Below are positions 34,981-43,446 of a stretch of DNA of 64,000 nucleotides, piece after piece; position 1 is the stretch's first letter, and the number at the start of each line of letters is the position of its first letter. The DNA is from Paenisporosarcina sp. OV554 (GTDB taxonomy: Bacteria > Bacillota > Bacilli > Bacillales_A > Planococcaceae), in the NCBI RefSeq assembly GCF_003058165.1, contig NZ_QBUC01000014.1, positions 1-64,000 on the forward strand. The letters are read 5' to 3'. The notes under the pieces are model-generated. The model was not told where the DNA came from and searched no databases. It saw only the letters and a list, made by a program, of their open reading frames with translations. Both the position numbers and the translations under genes were made by a program.

Positions 34981-35501
34981 GTTTTACGAATTCTTCCTTA
35001 TGATCAGTATATTGACCGATACCACTACTGTTGTTCTGAACATAATCCAGTTTGAGATTCAGATATTCCCTTCTTACATTTTCATTCAAGTTCAAATAAT
35101 TTTTAAAAAAGATTAAATTGTTCCACAGTTCTTTATCATACTCAACAAGGTGTACAAAATGCGTTTTCACTTCATATGTGTTATCCGCAAATTTCGCAAA
35201 AACAACCTTATGAAGGTCTTTCAACAGACAATCTCAGAAATCCAGCTTTTTTAAACCCAGTGATGATTATTTTCTCAACATTTCTGATGTCATCTATACC
35301 TACAACGATGTCCAATATCGGCTTCGCCATGATCCCGACAATGGCTGTGCTACCTATATGTTGGATGTGGTCACCATCAATGTTTGTGTGGTTTCTAATT
35401 TCTTGTTTCACCAAATCAAACTCACTTTTCCATTCTACATCATAAGGAACTAATTTGACTTCATCTCTTGTTAATCCTAGTTTCAAATCATTGAACCTCA
35501 T
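34958..35501 (-). pseudogene. GrpB-family (UPF0157) protein, frame-broken
   Basis: Two frames make one GrpB protein. The first (35501-35208) has VKLVPYDVEWKSEFDLVKQE, HIQHIGSTAIVGIMAKPILD and GFLRLSVERP. After a one-base loss near 35215 the second continues HKVVFAKFADNTYEVKTHFV, then HLVEYDKELWNNLIFFKNYL and REYLNLKL to 34958. GrpB proteins have the nucleotidyltransferase fold with an HIGSTAVPGxxAKPxxD-type signature; here IVGIMAKPILD is close. The role of the family is unknown. Confidence 0.85.
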
Positions 35502-35963
35502 TTCTAGTAGTAAGAGTACTTTCTAAAAAATATTAAGTTTTATCCTCCTCTTTAACTCTCCTAGTTGTTCCTTAGGGATGTTTTTCCCAAGGTTCAATTA
35601 GGGAAATTATTATCTTATTATTAACGGAAAGCTTCCTCATGTGAATGCTGTAAATATATTTAAGTGCTTAATATGGAATCAAGCTTATCGATTTGTTTTA
35701 CCACAGGATTCATACATCTCCTTTTTTGAAAGTACTATTAGCTTATCAAAAAAGTCTCAAGAACGGAAAAAATTACCTTCGCGCATTTTTATCACATGCC
35801 CGCACTCAGATATGTATAAATCGAGATTATCAAAATTTCGTAATTTATGGTTCCTATATCGATCTTAAACTATGAGTTACACATCCTTTTAAGAATAAGG
35901 AAACCTGAAATTGGACAGATTTCCTCTCAACTTTAGAATTACACAGTTAATTTGTATATGACA
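35502..35963. other. Non-coding or decayed stretch
   Basis: Two short overlapping plus-strand frames (35641-35868 and 35693-35875) lack ribosome sites and resemble no family. One ends NYLRAFLSHARTQICINRDY and may be debris of an older gene. I see no repeat or RNA structure here. Confidence 0.3.
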
Positions 35964-36212
35964 TTACCAAAAGAAAGCAGAAGTCAAAGCAATCCCTGCT
36001 ATTGCTCCAAGGGCGATTCCAATTCCAAATCCACCACCAAAAAATCCAAGGCCAAAGCCACCATAACCACTTGAAGGCATTATCCATACCTTATCTCGAC
36101 TAACTCTCGTGATTGTTCCTACGTGAACTCTTCCATCATGTTGTTTTATTCTTACACTTTTTTTATGGTATCGGCAACACAAATCATACAACTCTGTATA
36201 GCGCATATTCAT
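35964..36212 (-). CDS. Small protein with LSm-like N-terminus and Gly-rich membrane tail
   Basis: About 82 residues. The N-terminal half, YHKKSVRIKQHDGRVHVGTI followed by TRVSRDKVWIMP, reads like a small beta-barrel (LSm/Hfq-like) strand pair. The C-terminal half is GYGGFGLGFFGGGFGIGIAL and a hydrophobic helix. The ribosome site GGAGGGGG favours ATG 36212 or the ATG two codons later. Similar short basic/Gly-rich proteins occur in spore formers. Function unknown. Confidence 0.65.
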   Translation of the reverse strand: MNMRYTELYDLCCRYHKKSVRIKQHDGRVHVGTITRVSRDKVWIMPSSGYGGFGLGFFGGGFGIGIALGAIAGIALTSAFFW

Positions 36213-36389
36213 TCCCCCTCCCATTTATAATCTACAATCATAGATGTAGTTACATATAACTTATGCCGATAAATATTCTTTTTAGTAGACAAATGTTTAG
36301 AAGCCGATAGTTTTGGACATTTATTATGAACATTTACTACAGTCTGTCATATCATAAACGTTAAGATGTCAAAATAGAGGATGGTAACG

Positions 36390-37220
36390 ATGGCAGTTAT
36401 CCAAACACAAGACTGGCTGTATAATTTCTTAGAAGCTTGTAAGAAACCGAGTAAGATAACCCCCTTCCAATTGCAGCGTGAACTTATATGCAAACCAATG
36501 GAAAAATACTTTTCTACAAATGATTTAGAAACTTTGCATTTCGAACTACTAAACAATGGTTTGTTTGAACCAAGTGAATGGACAGGTATAGAAAAAAGTG
36601 TAATTGAGATGGAAAACCGTCGTATTTGGCATTCCGTCGATAAAGAATACCAATTACTTAAAGCAAAATGGTGTGGTCCAGAGGCATCCATTTTTATTTT
36701 TCCGATAAAAATAGAGAGTGAAAATACGATAAAGAAAAACGGCATTGCCTACCCCGGAAAATTGTTGTTGTTCATTTCTACTGATTTGCCTGAATATGGA
36801 TTAAAAAGCCTTCTCGCCCATGAATATAATCATGTGTGCCGATTTAAAAACCTAGGCTTGGAGCTTAAACATATTCCATTAAAAGATTCATTGGTTATTG
36901 AAGGTCTTGGGGAATTTTCAGTACAGGAACAATACGGGAAAAAATGGTTGTCACCATGGACCAAAAAATATTCTTTTGAAGAAACCATTGAATTGTGGAG
37001 AAAATATTTTATTCCTGCCCTGAATATGACCGGAAGAGATAAGCAGACTGTTTTTATGTATGGAAATAACAATAAACCTTTTCCAAATTGGATCGGGTAT
37101 TCCATTGGATATCAAATCGTTAACTCTTTCCAAAAAAAACACGGTCCTTTTTCAAAAGGTGAATTATATGCCTATTCATCTGATGAAATAATTGCGGGTT
37201 CAAAATATGGGTGGCATTAA
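36390..37220 (+). CDS. DUF2268-type putative zinc protease
   Basis: About 276 residues from ATG 36390 (GAGG 9 bases upstream; the earlier ATG abuts it). Mid-protein LLAHEYNHVCRF supplies an HExxH zinc motif, followed by VIEGLGEFSVQEQYG, whose glutamate is the likely third ligand. PNWIGYSIGYQIVNSFQ near the C-terminus is also typical of DUF2268, predicted Zn-dependent proteases. No signal peptide, so intracellular. A terminator follows. Confidence 0.88.
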   Translation: MAVIQTQDWLYNFLEACKKPSKITPFQLQRELICKPMEKYFSTNDLETLHFELLNNGLFEPSEWTGIEKSVIEMENRRIWHSVDKEYQLLKAKWCGPEASIFIFPIKIESENTIKKNGIAYPGKLLLFISTDLPEYGLKSLLAHEYNHVCRFKNLGLELKHIPLKDSLVIEGLGEFSVQEQYGKKWLSPWTKKYSFEETIELWRKYFIPALNMTGRDKQTVFMYGNNNKPFPNWIGYSIGYQIVNSFQKKHGPFSKGELYAYSSDEIIAGSKYGWH

Positions 37221-37248
37221 ACGGAGTCCACAATGTTTCCGCGATAAA

Positions 37249-37291
37249 AAAAGCAACCGTTCATGCAGGAATACATGAAATGGTTGCTTTT
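37249..37291. terminator. Bidirectional terminator
   Basis: AAAAGCAACC (37249-37258) and GGTTGCTTTT (37282-37291) with an inner TTCATG/CATGAA stem. Shared by the convergent DUF2268 and methyltransferase genes. Confidence 0.9.
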
Positions 37292-37293
37292 CT

Positions 37294-38022
37294 TCAACTT
37301 CTTAGACATCGGAATACTCGATAGCTAAGAAGTTTACGATATTGGTGTATCAATTGATGATGTTGATCCCATAAATCATAAAACTCTAATCGAATGTCTT
37401 TTGATTGATTCAAATCTTGAATTTCAGTATTTATTAGTTCAGCGGATTGCTGCTTTAAAATTTCAATTTGATTAAATCCAGCATCTTGCAAGGATATTTT
37501 CCATTCATCTTCATTTAAGATTTTCTTTATACCATATAACTCACAAACATCAGATATTAATTCTTCGGTAAGAGTTTGCTCAGCAATCATTTCAATCAAA
37601 ATCAATTTTCCGTCTTTTCTCAAAACACGTGAGAGTTCATTCAATGTTTTTGTAATGTCCGTAAAAATGACAACAGATTCAGAAAAGACATAATCAAATG
37701 AATCGTCTTGGAAAGCTAATTTCTCTGCGTTGCCATTGATCACTCTTACAGGTAATTGCTCTAATTGAAAGCGGTGGTTCGACTTTTCCAACATGATGGG
37801 ATGATTATCAATTGCAGTTACGTGGCAGTTATACTGTCGAGCAAGATATGCTGAAGTCTGCCCTGTTCCGCAACCAAGGTCCAGTACATGATCTGAGGAA
37901 AGAATATTTTCTGCGTCCAATACGGTTTTAGTTAAATCCAATCCCCCAGGGTGGGCACCACCTATCCCAAAATAAGCTAGTAAATCGAGGTAATTCCCTT
38001 TTATTTGAAATCCTCCGTTCAT
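37294..38022 (-). CDS. Class I SAM-dependent methyltransferase (UbiE-like)
   Basis: 242 residues. DHVLDLGCGTGQTSAYLA at about 42-59 is motif I, HVTAIDNHPIMLEKS motif II, FDYVFSESVVIFTDI motif IV, and VLRKDGKLILIEMIA motif V/VI. It resembles methyltransferases of the ubiquinone/arsenite/small-molecule group; no cysteine pattern for arsenite is evident. Substrate unknown. Convergent with the DUF2268 gene. Confidence 0.9.
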   Translation of the reverse strand: MNGGFQIKGNYLDLLAYFGIGGAHPGGLDLTKTVLDAENILSSDHVLDLGCGTGQTSAYLARQYNCHVTAIDNHPIMLEKSNHRFQLEQLPVRVINGNAEKLAFQDDSFDYVFSESVVIFTDITKTLNELSRVLRKDGKLILIEMIAEQTLTEELISDVCELYGIKKILNEDEWKISLQDAGFNQIEILKQQSAELINTEIQDLNQSKDIRLEFYDLWDQHHQLIHQYRKLLSYRVFRCLRS

Positions 38023-38364
38023 TTCTCGTGTACTTTGTCTTTAACATATGCACAGTATTTCGAAATGAATCCAACAGGAAATCACCTACTACACAATATC
38101 TTGTACAAAGGAAATGGGAACTGCTGTGAAGACAGTTTAGCCGGCTGTATTAACGGAAACGAATGCGATACTTTACGCAGAAGTATCTTCCTTTTAGCTG
38201 TCCATCAATGTTTTTTGGAAAGTTTTAATGCTAGTATGTACCATACATTCCAACTGGATGAGATAAATTATTTAACAGGCAACAGGCTCTTTAAAGGAAC
38301 GTAGGCCATATGTCTATGTATTTATTTTTTTGTGAATAAACTATAACCAGATGAGGTGAAAAAT

Positions 38365-38631
38365 ATGACTAGAGTATGGAGAAACAATAAAGTCAGTTCA
38401 GTCGTGATTAACCAATCAGAATTTTTCATTCGTAATGGTTTTTCTAATAATAATCCACTTTCAAGAGCAGATTCTGATTTAGACATTGATAAGGATAATG
38501 ACTTGAAAAATGAAATTATCCTGGATGAGGATAATGACACTGAGTTAATAAAGGTAGAAAGATTAGAAAATCAATATGAATTGTCAACTGTGAAAATTTT
38601 CATAAAAAACAAGCTATACAATAAACGTTAA
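38365..38631 (+). CDS. Hypothetical acidic protein, about 88 aa
   Basis: Start ATG 38365, with GAGGTG 6 bases upstream. The sequence is polar, with an Asp-rich doubled segment (DLDIDKDNDLK and LDEDNDTEL) between a basic N-terminus (TRVWRNNKVSS) and a helical C-terminus. A strong terminator follows. No family recognised. The repeated Asp/Asn pattern could bind calcium but lacks a clear EF-hand. Confidence 0.6.
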   Translation: MTRVWRNNKVSSVVINQSEFFIRNGFSNNNPLSRADSDLDIDKDNDLKNEIILDEDNDTELIKVERLENQYELSTVKIFIKNKLYNKR

Positions 38632-38677
38632 TACCAACAACGTAGGAATGGATTAACCTAAATTTGTGAAAAAATAT

Positions 38678-38715
38678 AAAACACCTTCGAAATGGTACTC
38701 ATCGGAGGTGTTTTT
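38678..38715 (+). terminator. Rho-independent terminator
   Basis: AAAACACCTTCGA pairs with TCGGAGGTGTTTT (one mismatch), then TTTTT on the plus strand. Confidence 0.8.
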
Positions 38716-39063
38716 GAATGGGTAAAACGTATGAAAATTAAGAAACCGTTGTACTTTCTATAAAAATATTGACGATAATCCATGAGCACCAACAACACGA
38801 TTTATCTAAAGAATCCCGAATTGTAACGGGGGCTCTTTTCAGAGAAAAACTAATATATCAAGGTCAAATTACACTCAAATCATATTAGTTTAACCATGAT
38901 TACGTCTCATAAAATGGGCTCTTACTTTTCCTTGAAGCCATTTGATGAGATCAGCTAAGGAACATTAGATAAAGAATATACAATAACAGAATTTTATTAG
39001 ACAAATAGAAGAGCATGAAAATCCAAACTCTTTATTTGCGATTAATTAAAAATCTTTTAAGGT
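38716..39063. other. Non-coding stretch
   Basis: About 350 bp with no supported gene, repeat or strong hairpin. A plus-strand frame at 39015-39269 is the complement of the LysM remnant. Confidence 0.4.
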
Positions 39064-39240
39064 CTAACCTCCACAACCACCTTCATAGCAACCTCCACCG
39101 TTATAGCTGCTTCCAACAAAAGCAGCTCAGACAATTATTTAAGTTTTTTTCCTGGAATCAGTATATCATTGAAATCGAGTGTCAGATGCCAAGCGATTTT
39201 GTTATTCCTTTACCACTTCAGTTCTTGCGATCGATCAAGA
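39064..39240 (-). pseudogene. LysM-domain protein remnant
   Basis: On the minus strand a shifted set of frames gives EVVK, then KIAWHLTLDFNDILIPGKKL, followed by AAFVGSSYNGGGCYEGGCGG and a stop at 39064. The middle piece matches the end of a LysM peptidoglycan-binding repeat (..ILIPGQKLK), and the Gly/Cys/Tyr-rich tail is like LysM spore or wall proteins of Bacillus. Two shifts and a missing start mark it as a fragment. Confidence 0.45.
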
Positions 39241-39258
39241 CCATAAGTAAAAGACAAA

Positions 39259-39684
39259 CTAGTAGATGAGTTTCTTTTCCAAATAATACTTTTGAGATTC
39301 TTTATTAGGATATTCGTCAATCTTTCCGACAATTTTATAGCCACACTGTTGGTAAAAATCGGGTGCTTGAAAACTAAATGTATCTAGGTGGATGCTTCTA
39401 CAATTATTATCCCTGGCAGCCTTTTCAATATTATCTAATAACCACTTTCCGTATCCTTCACCTCTAAGAGATTCATCTACCCATAAAAAATCTATATGCA
39501 AATTGTACCAACTAATCTTCCCTGTTATGCCACCTAAAATTTCCCCTTCTTCATTTCTAATCATAAAACTAACATTATTAACTGGATGTTTTACGTCATC
39601 TGGTAGTTTGGATTGGTTGTATTCAATAATTTTTGTTCTTATATAATCACTATCTTCTTGATTCCATTGTTGATTTATTTTCAT
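39259..39684 (-). CDS. GNAT-family N-acetyltransferase
   Basis: About 141 residues from ATG 39684 (AAGGA 8 bases upstream; the longer frame overlaps the next gene). [20 protein letters not shown] is the beta 3-4 hairpin, [19 protein letters not shown] motif A with RGEGYG for acetyl-CoA, and [14 protein letters not shown] motif B. Fits the YobR/YhbS-like small GNATs. It overlaps the end of the upstream GNAT gene, so both come from one mRNA. Confidence 0.88.
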   Translation of the reverse strand: MKINQQWNQEDSDYIRTKIIEYNQSKLPDDVKHPVNNVSFMIRNEEGEILGGITGKISWYNLHIDFLWVDESLRGEGYGKWLLDNIEKAARDNNCRSIHLDTFSFQAPDFYQQCGYKIVGKIDEYPNKESQKYYLEKKLIY

Positions 39685-40120
39685 TTTTCTCATCCTTTTC
39701 TTTATATTCTTCGTATGTTTTCCTGAAGCCAGAGAAAGTTCGAAACCCCTGTTCTTCATAAAAAGATCGAGATGTACTATTTGCTAGTAATTCCATCCTT
39801 GTTTTGGGATAGAGGCTATGAACGAATTTGAGTAATTCATTTCCTAAACTCATTCTTCGATAGTCTTTATGAATAATTAATTCACAGATATAGAGACTAA
39901 TAAAACCATCTGTAAGTCCTCTGATACAGCCAACCACTCGATCATCTGTTTTGACAATAAAAGCAACATTTGAATTACTCCATGCTTTTTTAGTGTCTTC
40001 ATTCTTCTCCACTAAGTTCGTCCATCCTTCATCAATATTTAATCTATTGATGTCTTTAAAATCATATTCATTGTATGGCCGAATTACGACCGACTTTTCA
40101 TTTTTTAAGGTGAGTTTCAT
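39650..40120 (-). CDS. GNAT-family N-acetyltransferase
   Basis: 156 residues. [20 protein letters not shown] is the central sheet, [20 protein letters not shown] motif A (the expected G-x-G reads MSLG, a weak form), and [18 protein letters not shown] motif B. GAAGGG lies upstream of the ATG. First gene of a tandem GNAT pair with 39259-39684. Substrate unknown. Confidence 0.88.
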   Translation of the reverse strand: MKLTLKNEKSVVIRPYNEYDFKDINRLNIDEGWTNLVEKNEDTKKAWSNSNVAFIVKTDDRVVGCIRGLTDGFISLYICELIIHKDYRRMSLGNELLKFVHSLYPKTRMELLANSTSRSFYEEQGFRTFSGFRKTYEEYKEKDEKNENKSTMESRR

Positions 40121-40135
40121 AATTAATCCCTTCTT

Positions 40136-40397
40136 TTAATAAACCGGTTTAGATATGTTTTTTTTTGAAAGCATAAGTAAATTCAGATTATATTCTTCAC
40201 TTTCAATCATAATTACAGTTAATCTCTTTTCAGTTGTTGTTTCATGCCATCCGTCTTTTTCCCAAAAAACGGCATCTCCAGCTTTAACATGAAAATTTTT
40301 TTCTTTGTTCCCACGAACCCAACCTTCCCAATTTACAATAAGTAGTAATTGAGGGACGATAGCCTGATGAAAACCGATAATACCAAGTAATCATAAT
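40136..40397 (-). pseudogene. Cupin-domain protein, 5'-truncated
   Basis: The minus strand reads LLGIIGFHQAIVPQLLLIVN, WEGWVRGNKEKNFHVKAGDA and VFWEKDGWHETTTEKRLTVI, ending ISKPVY, stop at 40136. This is the second half of a small cupin (HQAxVPQ, AGDAVFWEKxxWHE). The 5' half is missing: an in-frame stop lies just upstream of LLGIIG, and from 40400 the DNA is a copy of a cdaS segment in the other orientation. Confidence 0.75.
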
Positions 40398-40399
40398 AC

Positions 40400-40451
40400 G
40401 TCTTAATAATATTACGGTAGAAGTCAATAAGGGTTTAAGTACATTAGAAAA
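40400..40451 (+). repeat. Partial copy of the cdaS coding region
   Basis: 52 bases match 42649-42700 inside cdaS at about 47 positions by eye. The reading frame NNITVEVNKGLSTLE in the fragment parallels NNISVEVNKGLSALE in the gene. It sits exactly where the cupin gene is truncated. Confidence 0.8.
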
Positions 40452-40497
40452 TGTCATGGTCACTCGTCTTGTCTGACACACCGTCAAAATATTTAAT

Positions 40498-40533
40498 AAA
40501 CGTACCCGATTTTATAAACTCGTGTACGTTTTA
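40498..40533. terminator. Terminator-like hairpin
   Basis: AAACGTACCCG (40498-40508) pairs with CGTGTACGTTT (40521-40531) with one mismatch. It may end the acyl-CoA synthetase transcript. Confidence 0.5.
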
Positions 40534-40592
40534 AGCTTTCTTCTTAATTTGAATATAATTTCTTTCATTAAGCAAAAAATAGATTAAAGAAA

Positions 40593-42185
40593 TTAGTTTA
40601 CCTTCTTCGATCCCTTCCAATGCATCTCTCTTAAGCGGAATTTTTGTAGTTTGCCCGTAGCTGTTTTTGGTAACGATATAACGAACTCAACAGCTTTGGG
40701 TGCTTTAAAGTGTGCCATATTTGACCTGCAGTAGGTAATAATCTCTGCTTCAGTCACATTTGCATCAGGTTGCAGCACAATAATAGCCTTTGGTATCTCT
40801 CCCCATTTTTCATCAGGAACCGCAATAACGGCTACTTCCATAACATCTGAATGTTTATACAACATACCTTCAATTTCTGTAGATGAAATATTTTCTCCTC
40901 CGGAAATGATCAAATCCTTTATTCGGTCTTGTATTTCAATGAACCCGTCAGGATATGTGACTGCCAAATCGCCAGTATAGAACCAACCGTCCTTAATTGC
41001 TTCTTTTGTCTTTTCTGGGTCTTTGTAATATCCTTCCATAACTACGTTTCCTCGAGTAACGATTTCACCCAATTCTTTCCCATTCCAAGCAACTTCTTCC
41101 CCTTCTGGATTGACGACTTTTGTTTCCCCATTAAAAGCGAGCTCGATTCCTTGTCTTGCCTTAATCACAGCTTGTTCATCCTTAGATTTTGAATCAAACT
41201 CCTTTTTCCATTCACAATAAAGAATAAATGGAGAAGTTTCCGTCAAACCATACACATGAATCATATTTAATCCCAGGATACCTTGAGCTTTCTGTATTAG
41301 CGCTGCTGAAGGGGGTGCACCTGCTGTCGCCATACGAGGGCTCATTTTGATTTTAATATTTTTCGCTTTTGGATTGTTCACCAACATATTAACAACTGTC
41401 GGAGCTCCACATAGTAATGAAATATTTTCACTTTCAAATAACTCAAGAATTACAGGAGGATCTACTTTTCTTAAACAGACATGGGTGGCACCAGCCGCAG
41501 TTATGGACCAAACGCCACCCCAGCCATTCGCATGAAACATCGGTAATGTATGAAGATACACATCGTCATGCTTGACGTTAAGGTGATACATGAAATTCGC
41601 TGCATTAAGGTAATTACTACGGTGTGTTAGCATTACACCTTTTGGTTTTGATGTCGTTCCACTCGTATAGTTCAACGTTAGAAGTTGATTTTCATCAATT
41701 TCAACTTCTGGTAGTGTTGAGTTCTCTGTAGACTGTTGAAGAAAATCTTCGTAATCCACGCCTTTTAATGTTGTTTCATGCCCTGCCACGGAAACGATTA
41801 CAATCTGATCAAAGGAAAGATTTCCTTTGATTTCTTCAATCGGCCCGCTGAATTCGGCATCAACAATCAGCATTTTCGCATCACTATGATTGATAATGTA
41901 CTCCAAATCTACAGCTGATAATCGATAATTTAATGGCACCATCACAGCACCAAGTTGACAAATGCCGTAAAAAGCCTCAAGCATATAATGTGTGTTCGGT
42001 AACATCACCGCAACAAGGTCACCTTCCTGGATTCCAGAGTTATGTAAGGCCATCGAAAGCTGATCCGTCCGTTTTCCAAACTCCTGATATGTAAACTTCT
42101 TATTTTCATCGATTACCGCTATTTTTTCGGGATAGTATTTCACTGCACGACGCTTCCAGTCCAATGGGGTTAATGCAGAAAACAT
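40593..42185 (-). CDS. Long/medium-chain acyl-CoA synthetase (AMP-binding)
   Basis: 530 residues from ATG 42185 (AGGAG 9 bases upstream; a TTG three codons earlier abuts it). The adenylate-forming superfamily motifs are all present: LTLNYTSGTTSKPKGVML (P-loop, A3), HVYGLTETSPF (A5), GWFYTGDLAVTYPDGFIEI (A7), DRIKDLIISGGENIS (A8) and LPKTATGKLQKFRL (A10 with the catalytic lysine). It activates a fatty or other carboxylic acid to its CoA ester. The C-terminal HWKG tail is usual for FadD3/AlkK-like proteins. Monocistronic. Confidence 0.93.
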   Translation of the reverse strand: MFSALTPLDWKRRAVKYYPEKIAVIDENKKFTYQEFGKRTDQLSMALHNSGIQEGDLVAVMLPNTHYMLEAFYGICQLGAVMVPLNYRLSAVDLEYIINHSDAKMLIVDAEFSGPIEEIKGNLSFDQIVIVSVAGHETTLKGVDYEDFLQQSTENSTLPEVEIDENQLLTLNYTSGTTSKPKGVMLTHRSNYLNAANFMYHLNVKHDDVYLHTLPMFHANGWGGVWSITAAGATHVCLRKVDPPVILELFESENISLLCGAPTVVNMLVNNPKAKNIKIKMSPRMATAGAPPSAALIQKAQGILGLNMIHVYGLTETSPFILYCEWKKEFDSKSKDEQAVIKARQGIELAFNGETKVVNPEGEEVAWNGKELGEIVTRGNVVMEGYYKDPEKTKEAIKDGWFYTGDLAVTYPDGFIEIQDRIKDLIISGGENISSTEIEGMLYKHSDVMEVAVIAVPDEKWGEIPKAIIVLQPDANVTEAEIITYCRSNMAHFKAPKAVEFVISLPKTATGKLQKFRLREMHWKGSKKVN

Positions 42186-42584
42186 AGTGAACAACTCCTG
42201 AATGTTTTATTTTTTTAATACGAGCTTATCACTGGTCCAATATAAGTAAAATAGTATTCTATTGAATCCCATTTTTTAAGATGAGCTAAATCATTATTTC
42301 TAGATTTACTCCTTTATATCCTTTATTTTTTTAATTATTAAAATATACTGTTCTTTAGTTTGATAAAAGGCAATATTAATGAGCACTCACCATTTAATGC
42401 AACTACTACAATATTGAAAACATAATCATTTATTCCGACGTTAACCAGCTGTTTTTGAAAAGTAGTTTAATACGATAATGTTTGTATCTACTATTTATCC
42501 CGTGGCAGGAATGGCTTGCTTCAATTTGAGCACAATAAAGCTAAGACTTAAGACATAACACCCTTTGAATAAGTATCAAATGAA
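42186..42584. other. Divergent intergenic region before cdaS
   Basis: About 400 bp, AT-rich, with no supported gene. It should hold the promoters of the acyl-CoA synthetase and cdaS genes. No confident sigma-G site was found by eye, and no large repeat is seen. Confidence 0.4.
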
Positions 42585-43223
42585 ATGAGGTGTATTTGTA
42601 TCGAAATAAATTGCGATTTCTCACCACTTAAAGAACAATTAATTAAGAGTCTAAATAATATTTCGGTAGAAGTTAATAAGGGTTTAAGTGCATTAGAAGA
42701 AAACAACTATTGCCTTTTAGGGGAACTTGCAAAAATCAAAGAAACATTTGAAAAAGCAGAGGCTGTGGCGGCATCTTTTTATTTAAACTGTTATTTATCA
42801 CCATTTACTGACAAGTATTTAGATATTTCAACTTGTATCCAACATCTTTCAATTAAAAGACACGGTGCATTGATTGTGATAGAGCGAAAGGATCAAATCG
42901 ATTCTTTTATCCGCGCGGGTACAGCTATCGGTGCTAAATTGACACATTCATTACTAGAATCCATTTTTTACCCTGGAAATCCTCTTCATGATGGTGCTGT
43001 ATTAGTTCGTGCTAATCAAATATTTTCTGCAGCAAATGTTCTTCCATTATCTAACATACTAGTAGGTGAAAAAAAACTAGGTACTCGTCATCGTGCTGCA
43101 ATAGGTTTATCTGAAAAGAGTGATGCCCTTGTTCTGGTTGTTTCAGAAGAGACAGGAAAAGTTTCTTTTGCTATGGATGGAGAAATTCACCCTATTATAA
43201 CCACTAGCTCATTATTAGTTTGA
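42585..43223 (+). CDS. cdaS: Sporulation-type diadenylate cyclase CdaS
   Basis: 212 residues. An N-terminal two-helix (YojJ-like) regulatory part at about 10-70 precedes the DisA_N/DAC catalytic domain at about 85-205. Active-site motifs: GALIVIERKD, the DGA motif in NPLHDGAVLVR (136-138), and RHR in LGTRHRAAIGLSE (168-170). It joins two ATP to c-di-AMP; CdaS is the spore-specific cyclase of Bacillus. No ribosome site precedes ATG 42585; GAGGTG overlaps its first codons, so translation may begin a few codons later at a non-ATG codon. Confidence 0.93.
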   Translation: MRCICIEINCDFSPLKEQLIKSLNNISVEVNKGLSALEENNYCLLGELAKIKETFEKAEAVAASFYLNCYLSPFTDKYLDISTCIQHLSIKRHGALIVIERKDQIDSFIRAGTAIGAKLTHSLLESIFYPGNPLHDGAVLVRANQIFSAANVLPLSNILVGEKKLGTRHRAAIGLSEKSDALVLVVSEETGKVSFAMDGEIHPIITTSSLLV

Positions 43224-43271
43224 CAACAAGAAATGGAGTTAAGTATTTATTTATTCGAGTTATATTTTATA

Positions 43272-43304
43272 AAAAGGAGGGGATTTTTGATCTTCCCCTT
43301 TTTT
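43272..43304 (+). terminator. Rho-independent terminator
   Basis: AAAAGGAGGGGA pairs with TTCCCCTTTTTT, followed by more T on the plus strand. It lies 50 bases after cdaS. Confidence 0.75.
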
Positions 43305-43446
43305 ATTTGATTTGTTTTATCGGAAATTATATTTTTAATGCATCGAGATCCTTCTGTCACACGCGTTCAATGAGTAATAACGATATAACATTGAAAGTTC
43401 TCATCAGTCGGTTTAAAATGGGAGAAAAGTGAAGGAGAATACATTA

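Noticed and set aside
35641-35875. Two overlapping plus-strand frames, considered as a transposase remnant
   Set aside because: A faint resemblance to the start of a TnpB protein could not be supported by any catalytic motif.
38005-38304. 99-codon plus-strand frame opposite the start of the methyltransferase gene
   Set aside because: Overlaps the methyltransferase start, has no ribosome site, odd Cys/His-rich composition and no recognisable family; a remnant is possible.
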